Part shown: positions 7,684 to 13,370 of the stretch, piece by piece
Position numbering within the stretch: position 1 is the stretch's first letter
How the letters are laid out: every line of letters begins with the position of its first letter
Assembly (NCBI GenBank): GCA_030643285.1
Contig: DAOWMC010000006.1
Span: 1-14,509, forward strand
From: Methanobacteriota archaeon
Lineage (GTDB): Archaea > Halobacteriota > Syntropharchaeia > DAOWMC01
DNA: 14,509 nt
Direction of reading: 5' to 3'
Program-made: the position numbers and the translations under genes
Notes under the pieces: model-generated
Told to the model about the DNA's origin: nothing
Seen by the model: the letters and a program-made list of their open reading frames with translations, nothing else
Databases searched by the model: none

Positions 7684-7739
7684 CCGAGGGTACCACCCAT
7701 TTCCGCTTCGCTCAAATGGGTGGCATGATCGACCCTCGG
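7684..7739 (+). ncRNA. Nested stem-loop, possible omegaRNA-like or palindromic element core
   Basis: An outer 8-bp stem pairs CCGAGGGT (7684-7691) with ACCCTCGG (7732-7739). An inner 10-bp stem pairs CCACCCATTT (7693-7702) with AAATGGGTGG (7714-7723). The 11-nt loop contains GCTTCGC. An 8-nt asymmetric bulge (CATGATCG) lies on the 3' side. All pairs are Watson-Crick, so chance is unlikely. The layout recalls the structured scaffold of TnpB-associated RNAs, but without a covariance search the class is an inference; a plain insertion-element palindrome is the main alternative. Confidence 0.5.
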
Positions 7740-7779
7740 TGCATTATTACTATATCTCATGTATGCCATACTCGTCCAA

Positions 7780-7812
7780 CCACCAGTCTTAGACTGGTGG
7801 AATTCTTTTTTT
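7780..7812 (+). terminator. Perfect hairpin followed by T-run; transcript end and possible IS605-type right-end palindrome
   Basis: CCACCAGTC (7780-7788) pairs with GACTGGTGG (7792-7800) around a TTA loop, followed by AATTC and seven T. The T-run would stop transcripts coming from pdaD, and TTTT on the other strand (7813-7817) could help stop tgtA. The form 'AACC..GTCTTAGAC..GG' is close to the terminal hairpins that TnpA of the IS200/IS605 family recognises. Terminator function is well supported; transposon origin is inferred. Confidence 0.65.
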
Positions 7813-7853
7813 AAAAGCTCTTTATCATATCTGAGATCCTTGCATATGGTATC

Positions 7854-9317
7854 CTAATACTCAGTTGTCGTTGCAAATCTTCCTATCTTTTCTATAAGCG
7901 GGTGGTCCCACAAATCCCCGTCATACACAAAAATAAATTCAACATCAAAATCCCTGTTGGCCTCAATCAGCCTGAGCACATTTTCAAGTGCCACCGTCTT
8001 TGCTACAGGATCCATATCTTTGGGGGCCTCTGACTGCCCGATAGGGTATGTTTCTTTCAGTCCGATCGGATATGGTCCGAATGGGGCCTTCATCAAGAAT
8101 ATGTGGTCATATCCATCTATATGATCTATACACTTTTTAACCTTACCTTTTCCTGCAAAGATTAGCACCTTTCCACAAAGATCAAACCTGTTTAGACGAT
8201 CTGAGTACCTTAGAACCTCTGGCCTGCGGGCCGAAGTCTCACCAAGGTAAAAGAATGTTGACTTGGTTGCAGGGTCGTATGTTTCCATCAATCGGGCGTA
8301 TTTCGTTGCTCTAAAAAGTCCCGAAAGTAAATATGGGTGCGACCTGCACCTTCTCTCCACCAGTTCCCATAGATTACCCTCCTTTAAGCTCTGTTTAACC
8401 AATCTCATCTCCTCAAAGGTCACGTATAAATTATGCTCGCAAAGAAGGGTTTTATTATTTTTAATATCCTCTAAACTGTATGATGAGCAGATGGGACAAG
8501 AACATGGTAAATATTGCAGTTCATTTACCCTACATGTCTTATATCTCGTCAAATATCTTCCTTTTTTGGCGTATATTGCGTAAGCTGCCGAATCGAACAT
8601 ATCACATCCCAAAAGCACTGCTAAACCAAAAACCATCGGATGGCCTGCTCCAAAAAGGTGAACCGGTGCATTTTGAGGTAGAAACTTTTTGGCACTCGCG
8701 ATTATATCAACAAGATCAGAATATCTGTATGCTTCCATCAGGGGAACAACGCCACCTATTGGGTATATCTCAAATCCTATCTTTCCAACTTTAGCTGCAC
8801 TTTCCTCTCTTAAGTCCAAAAAGGTTGATCCCTGTACAGGCCCTGCCATAGGGATATCACTAATCATCCGAGCCTCTTCTAATCTTTTTAACGTTTCTTT
8901 CAGGTCGGATTCTGCCCTTTCAAAGTCGACATCTGGCGGGGTTGGTAGGTCAAGAGGAACTGCAATATCTGTACCAATTTGCTCTTGAAATCTGATAATC
9001 TCACTGTTTTTTACCTCTACATCGCCGTATTCGAACAACTGGTATGATCCCGAATCGGTCATTATCGGGCCATTCCAGTTCAGCATAGCATGAAGACCCT
9101 CATCAATGGCTCTTTTTCTAAGACCATCATTTCTGTATATTATGTATGAGTTGGTGATAAGCATCTCTGCCCCGTATTTGGCCATCTCGGCAGGCTCAAT
9201 CGTCATAAGGGATGGATTTATAACAGGGAGTATCGTTGGCGTTTCAATCGTACCCGAAGTTGTTTTTAGCTTGCCGATTCTACCCATTACATCTTTTCTG
9301 ATTATCTCAAATTCCAT
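7854..9317 (-). CDS. tgtA: Archaeosine tRNA-guanine transglycosylase
   Basis: A 487-residue enzyme that swaps guanine at position 15 of the tRNA D-arm for preQ0, the first tRNA-bound step of archaeosine synthesis. The catalytic TIM-barrel has the nucleophile D88 in MTDSGSYQ and a second conserved Asp at about 243 in CDMFDSAAY. Zinc ligands are C273-x-C275-x2-C278 (PCSCPIC) with H296 further on. The C-terminal ~150 residues are the archaeal extension (C1 region). At 487 residues the protein lacks the PUA domain of the ~580-residue Pyrococcus enzyme, so that domain is presumably on another gene, as in other methanogens. The frame extends to 9416, but the extra residues overlap the promoter and the neighbouring gene; MEFEIIRKDV at 9317 is the family start. 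No ribosome binding site is seen, suggesting a leaderless message. Confidence 0.94.
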   Translation of the reverse strand: MEFEIIRKDVMGRIGKLKTTSGTIETPTILPVINPSLMTIEPAEMAKYGAEMLITNSYIIYRNDGLRKRAIDEGLHAMLNWNGPIMTDSGSYQLFEYGDVEVKNSEIIRFQEQIGTDIAVPLDLPTPPDVDFERAESDLKETLKRLEEARMISDIPMAGPVQGSTFLDLREESAAKVGKIGFEIYPIGGVVPLMEAYRYSDLVDIIASAKKFLPQNAPVHLFGAGHPMVFGLAVLLGCDMFDSAAYAIYAKKGRYLTRYKTCRVNELQYLPCSCPICSSYSLEDIKNNKTLLCEHNLYVTFEEMRLVKQSLKEGNLWELVERRCRSHPYLLSGLFRATKYARLMETYDPATKSTFFYLGETSARRPEVLRYSDRLNRFDLCGKVLIFAGKGKVKKCIDHIDGYDHIFLMKAPFGPYPIGLKETYPIGQSEAPKDMDPVAKTVALENVLRLIEANRDFDVEFIFVYDGDLWDHPLIEKIGRFATTTEY

Positions 9318-9356
9318 TGGTAACTTATTTAATAATGTATAGATAATATATATAAG
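9318..9356. promoter_or_regulatory. Overlapping divergent core promoters of tgtA and the deacetylase gene
   Basis: Only 39 bp separate the two ATGs. Two TATA-like stretches lie in it: TTATTTAATAAT (9325-9336), about 27 nt before the plus-strand ATG at 9357, and ATAATATATATAA (9343-9355), about 30 nt before the minus-strand ATG at 9317. Neither gene has a Shine-Dalgarno sequence. The spacing suits two leaderless or nearly leaderless messages whose TATA/TBP sites sit next to each other, so they may exclude one another. Confidence 0.6.
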
Positions 9357-10397
9357 ATGCCAAAGACAGGTTTTGTTTATCATACTGATTATTTGGGGCA
9401 TGATACCCGTGATCATCCTGAAAATAGCAATCGGTTAAGGGCTATTTTAGAAGCCCTCAATGGTAGTAAGCTAATAGAAGAACTTGTTTTAATACAGCCA
9501 ACCAATGCATCTTTAGAGCAGATCGGATATGTACACCAATCACAGTACATAAAGGAGGTAGAAACTGTCTCGGGGACTGAAGGATGGTTGGATGGAGATA
9601 CACCTGTTTGCAGAAATTCATACAAAGCCGCACTTTTAGCAGCAGGGGGACTTATTAACGCTACTGATGCAGTCTTAAAAGGAGAGGTAGATAACGCCTT
9701 TGCACTTGTCAGACCACCGGGGCATCACGCAGAGCCAAATTCAGGAATGGGATTTTGTCTTTTTAACAATGTTGCAATAGCAGCAAGATACCTGCAAAAA
9801 GAAAAAGGGCTGGAACGTATTTTAATCATCGACTGGGATGTACATCATGGTAACGGTACACAGGATGCGTTTTATGATGACCCATCCGTTTTATACATCT
9901 CAACACACCAGAGCCCACTTTATCCGGGAACAGGGGCGATAAATGAGATAGGGCTTGGAAAGGGGCTTGGCTACACCGTAAACGTGCCACTTTTAGCAGG
10001 AACCGGTGATATGAGCTATTCATATGTGATGGATGAAGTTATAACACCAATATCACTTGAATTCAACCCGGATTTCGTGCTTGTATCTGCTGGTTTTGAC
10101 TGCCACCATGCAGATCCGCTTGCAGGCATGAATGTTACATCAAATGTATTCGGGGACTTTACCGAGGCAATCAAATCTATTGCAAAAAAGGCATGTGGCA
10201 AGCTTGTACTTACACTGGAAGGCGGTTATAATCTCAGGGCACTTTCAAGCTCTGTTTTATGTGTATTCAACTCGCTTCTGGAATCTGGGATGGAAATTGA
10301 AGAGCCATATCTGACACCCGAGGATCGTCTGTCAGATCCTGTCAAATCAAGGGTTAAAGAAGTAAAAATGGCGCAGAGGGAGTATTGGGGGATATAA
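9357..10397 (+). CDS. Histone deacetylase family protein (acetyl-lysine/acetylpolyamine deacetylase-like)
   Basis: A 346-residue arginase-fold deacetylase of the HDAC/AcuC/acetylpolyamine amidohydrolase superfamily, acting on acetyl-lysine or acetylated polyamines in the cytoplasm. The tandem catalytic histidines are H123-H124 in RPPGHHAE. Zinc ligands are D161 and H163 in DWDVHHGNGTQ and D248 in SAGFDCHHADP. The transition-state tyrosine is Y291 in LEGGYN. The start MPKTGFVYHTDYLGHDT, followed by HPENSNRL, is typical of class II-like archaeal and bacterial members. All key residues are present, so it should be active; the substrate is not known. The neighbouring arginine decarboxylase gives a weak hint of polyamines, but the two are not co-transcribed. 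The message is probably leaderless, and the gene is divergent from tgtA. Confidence 0.92.
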   Translation: MPKTGFVYHTDYLGHDTRDHPENSNRLRAILEALNGSKLIEELVLIQPTNASLEQIGYVHQSQYIKEVETVSGTEGWLDGDTPVCRNSYKAALLAAGGLINATDAVLKGEVDNAFALVRPPGHHAEPNSGMGFCLFNNVAIAARYLQKEKGLERILIIDWDVHHGNGTQDAFYDDPSVLYISTHQSPLYPGTGAINEIGLGKGLGYTVNVPLLAGTGDMSYSYVMDEVITPISLEFNPDFVLVSAGFDCHHADPLAGMNVTSNVFGDFTEAIKSIAKKACGKLVLTLEGGYNLRALSSSVLCVFNSLLESGMEIEEPYLTPEDRLSDPVKSRVKEVKMAQREYWGI

Positions 10398-10400
10398 TAA

Positions 10401-10474
10401 AAAAAGCACGATTTTGGGTTTTTAATTTTACATATACTTTACATATACTTCTGTCCACCACCATCGTGCGCTTT
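10401..10474. repeat. Inverted repeat enclosing an 11-bp tandem repeat
   Basis: GCACGAT (10406-10412), preceded by AAAAA, is mirrored by ATCGTGC (10463-10469), followed by GCTTTT. Between the arms, TTTACATATAC occurs twice head to tail (10427-10437 and 10438-10448), one helical turn apart. This resembles an operator region for the gene that starts at 10530, or the end of the deacetylase transcript. No family of regulator can be named from it. Confidence 0.55.
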
Positions 10475-10492
10475 TGGACGCTACAACAAAGA

Positions 10493-10499
10493 TTTTATA
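10493..10499 (+). promoter_or_regulatory. Probable TATA box for the acidic-tail protein / ccmEF unit
   Basis: TTTTATA is centred about 34 nt before the ATG at 10530. With usual archaeal spacing, transcription would begin near 10523 and leave a leader of only about 7 nt, which fits the lack of a Shine-Dalgarno sequence before that ATG. The tandem and inverted repeats lie just upstream, where a regulator could act. Confidence 0.45.
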
Positions 10500-10529
10500 G
10501 TTGGACTACCTACATAACAATTGATAACT

Positions 10530-10946
10530 ATGAGTAATATGGTACCTTTAAAAGTAAAGATATCTCCATACCTTCAACAAATGATGGAATCTGTAATCGA
10601 AGATGAAATTTTTTCATCCGCCTCGGATCTTGTAAATGTATCGCTTTCAGAGTTTTTTGTCAATCATGATTTCGGGTTTGATGAAGTGGATGATCTAGGC
10701 AGATTAAATTCAAGTATTTCAATGCTGCTTTGCATGACTTTGATGGATAAAGGTATTGTAACTTCAGATGATATCAAAACTGTTGTTGAAAAATTAAAAA
10801 CAGGTGATATCGAAGGGGGAATTATGGATACCTTCGGGGGTATATTTGGTGAAATATTTAGCCCCGAATACAGTGAAGATGAGGGCGAAAGTGAAGGTGA
10901 AGATGAAGGTGAGGATTATGAGGATGATCAAGAGCCAGATGAATAA
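10530..10946 (+). CDS. Uncharacterised protein: ribbon-helix-helix-like N-terminus and acidic C-terminal tail
   Basis: I do not recognise this 138-residue protein as a named family. Residues ~5-42 (PLKVKISPYLQQMMESVIEDEIFSSASDLVNVSLSEFF) follow the beta-strand/helix/helix pattern of ribbon-helix-helix DNA-binding proteins, including a 'SSASDLVNVSL' segment where such proteins carry their S-x-S-E-L-I motif. A helical middle (about 60-95) follows, then a Gly/Phe-rich stretch. The last ~26 residues are almost all Asp, Glu, Gly and Ser, encoded by repeated GAAGGTGAAGATGAAGGT-like units. A TTG at 10521 and an ATG at 10539 are alternative starts. It lies 30 nt upstream of ccmE and probably shares its transcript. 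A regulator of cytochrome maturation or a protein-binding acidic factor are both possible; function is unknown. Confidence 0.68.
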   Translation: MSNMVPLKVKISPYLQQMMESVIEDEIFSSASDLVNVSLSEFFVNHDFGFDEVDDLGRLNSSISMLLCMTLMDKGIVTSDDIKTVVEKLKTGDIEGGIMDTFGGIFGEIFSPEYSEDEGESEGEDEGEDYEDDQEPDE

Positions 10947-10976
10947 CCGAAAATCACAAAGTAAAAGGGGGAAATT

Positions 10977-11387
10977 ATGGTAAAAAAAAATATTAGCCTT
11001 ATAATCGGTGTTATTGTTATAGTGGCATGTTTAGCTGTGGCAGCATACACACTCTCAGGTTCAGTCACCGTATATAAAACAGTCTCTGAAATTTCCCTGG
11101 GCGGGTCCGATGTGATTGGAAAACCATACAACATAAATGGAACTGTTGTTAACGGATCGATTGATTGGGACAAGGATGATATGGTATTAACCTTTAAATT
11201 GACAGATGAAAAAGAGATAATTAACGTTAAATATCCCAAGCCTGCACCCAATAATTTTGAAGATGGGCGAACTGTTGTTGTGTATGGTGTCTACACTAAA
11301 GATAGGGTATTTGAGGCAAATCAGATTCTTGTAAAATGTCCTTCCAAATATGCACCCGATGAGAGTTATAGTACAAATGAGGTGTAA
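10977..11387 (+). CDS. ccmE: Cytochrome c maturation protein CcmE, archaeal CxxxY type
   Basis: A 136-residue membrane-anchored haem chaperone that carries haem from CcmC to CcmF on the outer face of the membrane. One N-terminal transmembrane segment (about 7-28) is followed by an OB-fold-like beta domain (about 32-120) with SDVIGKPYNINGTVV and EDGRTVVVYGVY. The haem-attachment site is C121-x3-Y125 (LVKCPSKYAP). In the well-studied bacterial protein this is HxxxY; the Cys variant is known from archaea and some Desulfovibrio. A strong GGGGG lies 5 nt before the ATG. The stop is followed with no gap by the ccmF ATG. The haem ligand residue is read directly from the sequence; the rest rests on family knowledge. 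Confidence 0.9.
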   Translation: MVKKNISLIIGVIVIVACLAVAAYTLSGSVTVYKTVSEISLGGSDVIGKPYNINGTVVNGSIDWDKDDMVLTFKLTDEKEIINVKYPKPAPNNFEDGRTVVVYGVYTKDRVFEANQILVKCPSKYAPDESYSTNEV

Positions 11388-13370
11388 ATGATAGGTGCCG
11401 CCTCGATAATCCTTGCCCTTGTTTTATCCATATTTACCATATTGGCCTATCTTTTTGGGGTTAAACGGGGCCAAAAAAGGCTAATTGAGGTTGGGCAAAA
11501 CGGAGTATTTTTAATATGTGGCCTCTTAACAATTGCTACGATCTGGCTATTTTATCTGCTATTTACCCGTGACTTTCAAAATTCATATGTTTACGGTTAC
11601 ACCAGTAGAGATCTTTCAGCAATCTACACCTTTTCGGCATTCTGGGCAGGCCAGGAAGGCTCTTTACTTATGTGGGCTTGGATCAATTCAATATTTGTTA
11701 CAATCATATTAAGAGTATCAAAAGACGATAGGTTTACACCTTATGTTGCGCCTATTTTAGTCGGGATCAACACTGCATTTTTGCTGTTATTGATATTCAT
11801 ATCAAACCCATTCACCAGGCTTAGTATTCTACCATCTGACGGTTACGGACTGAACCCTGTGCTTCAGGACCCCGGCATGGTGATCCATCCACCAATTCTG
11901 TTTTTAGGCTATGCCGGCTTTGCAATACCCCTCGCATATGCTATTTCAGGGCTAATTCTTGAAGATGGGGGATGGGTAAGACGCTCCAGAACCTGGACTT
12001 TGTTTTCATGGATAAATCTCGGTGTAGGGATTGCCCTTGGGGGCTGGTGGTCATATCACGTACTTGGATGGGGCGGTTACTGGGCATGGGACCCTGTAGA
12101 AAACGCCTCACTTCTTCCGTGGTTGACAAGCACTGCACTTTTGCATTCCTTTATGGTACAGCAGAAAAAAAATAAAATGAAAGCATGGAATGCCATTTTA
12201 GCGATCTCCACATTTGTTTTGATAATCTATGGAACATTTTTGACAAGAAGCGGAATCCTATCTTCTGTTCATGCATACGCAGAGTCAGAGTCCGCTATCT
12301 TTTACATGGGATTTATTATGGTTTTGCTCATGTTTTCAATAGGGCTTCTGGTTGTAAAGCTGGAGACATTGGAAAGCAAAGATGTATTTAAGCCTGCTAT
12401 ATCTAAAGAAACAAGTTTTTGGGTGGCCAATCTGATATTTATGGTTTTGACTCTTGTTATTTTACTTGGAACTTCATTCCCACTTATTTCAGAGGCAGTA
12501 AGAGGTTACCAGGTCGATGTTGGAAGAGACTACTATGACCAGATAGCCGTACCAATTGGTGGGGTTTTGATACTTTTAATTGGGATATGCCCTCTACTTG
12601 CATGGGAAAAAACATCAAGAGAGAGATTGAAGAGTTCTTATACATATCCGGCGGTTATATCAATCATAGCATCTATTGTGGCCTTTGTGATAGGTATAAG
12701 GCACTTTTATGCTGTTTCAACCGTTTTCATAAGTTTTTTTGCTTTTTCTACCCATATACCTGAATTTTTTAAGCTTGTTAAGTCTGAGGATCCGATAAAA
12801 TCATTTGTTAAGAATCATAGAAGGTATGGTGCGTACATCATCCATATCTCTGTGATACTAATGGTAATTGGGATAATAGGCTCTTCAGTTTATGATATTG
12901 AAGAAACATTTGTCCTTCAAGGAGGTGATTCGCACAGCATAGGTGATTTTGATTTAATATTTAGAGAGGTAATGATTGTTCCTGGTACAGATGCCTCTAA
13001 AGAAACACTTGTGGCAGTGGTGGATGCTTACAAGGATGAAAAATTAATTTCAAGGGCCACCCCAAAAATTGAATATTACGCAAAGCTGGATGAAGCACTG
13101 AGAAAGGTTTATATAAAAAACACTGCCCTAAAAGACCTTTATATAATATTTAATGGTTATGAGGGGAGCTATGCCACTTTTACAGTAAAAATTGTGCCTA
13201 TGATGAATTTTATCTGGCTCGGGGTCGTGATTATGTCTCTGGGAGCAGTCGTGGCAGTTTTACCTGACAAAAAACCACAAAAAGAAGTGTCTATTGAAAA
13301 ACCAAAAAAAGATATGGAAAAAAGGTTTGAAAAAGAATTTAAGGAGTTCAAGAAGGGTAAAAATGAATAA
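11388..13370 (+). CDS. ccmF: Cytochrome c haem lyase subunit CcmF
   Basis: A 660-residue polytopic membrane protein, the haem-ligating core of system I cytochrome c maturation. The tryptophan-rich WWD segment GGYWAWDPVENASLLPW lies near residues 228-245 and binds haem delivered by CcmE. Conserved histidines that ligate haem in the bacterial protein have counterparts at about H166 (VIHPPILFLGY), H293 (SVHAYAES) and H485 (YGAYIIHISVIL). The motif FWAGQEGSLL (about 83-92) is typical of the CcmF/NrfE family. A soluble loop at about 500-600 precedes a last membrane segment and a Lys/Glu-rich tail from about 625. GAGGTG at the end of ccmE serves as ribosome binding site. It overlaps the next gene by 8 nt, so expression is probably coupled. 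No CcmH or CcmG is in the window. Confidence 0.95.
   Translation: MIGAASIILALVLSIFTILAYLFGVKRGQKRLIEVGQNGVFLICGLLTIATIWLFYLLFTRDFQNSYVYGYTSRDLSAIYTFSAFWAGQEGSLLMWAWINSIFVTIILRVSKDDRFTPYVAPILVGINTAFLLLLIFISNPFTRLSILPSDGYGLNPVLQDPGMVIHPPILFLGYAGFAIPLAYAISGLILEDGGWVRRSRTWTLFSWINLGVGIALGGWWSYHVLGWGGYWAWDPVENASLLPWLTSTALLHSFMVQQKKNKMKAWNAILAISTFVLIIYGTFLTRSGILSSVHAYAESESAIFYMGFIMVLLMFSIGLLVVKLETLESKDVFKPAISKETSFWVANLIFMVLTLVILLGTSFPLISEAVRGYQVDVGRDYYDQIAVPIGGVLILLIGICPLLAWEKTSRERLKSSYTYPAVISIIASIVAFVIGIRHFYAVSTVFISFFAFSTHIPEFFKLVKSEDPIKSFVKNHRRYGAYIIHISVILMVIGIIGSSVYDIEETFVLQGGDSHSIGDFDLIFREVMIVPGTDASKETLVAVVDAYKDEKLISRATPKIEYYAKLDEALRKVYIKNTALKDLYIIFNGYEGSYATFTVKIVPMMNFIWLGVVIMSLGAVVAVLPDKKPQKEVSIEKPKKDMEKRFEKEFKEFKKGKNE

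Larger units (their letters stand above)
7669..7853. other. Structured intergenic region between convergent pdaD and tgtA
   Basis: This 185-bp gap has no plausible gene. It holds a nested stem-loop (7684-7739), a perfect 9-bp hairpin (7780-7800) and a run of seven T (7806-7812). Both flanking genes end here, so it is a terminator zone at the least. Its make-up is also like that of an IS200/IS605 end or the omegaRNA that overlaps it. No remnant of TnpA or TnpB coding sequence was found. Confidence 0.7.

Noticed and set aside
7669-7853. CRISPR repeat/spacer array in the palindromic gap.
   Set aside because: The two palindromes differ in sequence and there is no regularly repeated unit.
9318-9416. 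33-residue N-terminal extension of tgtA.
   Set aside because: It overlaps the coding start of the deacetylase gene and the TATA region, and the family start MEFEII lies at 9317.
10866-10935. GA-rich run as a simple-sequence expansion or frameshift hotspot.
   Set aside because: The run lies in one unbroken frame that ends with a normal stop and codes for a consistent acidic tail; units are degenerate, so slippage is not evident.
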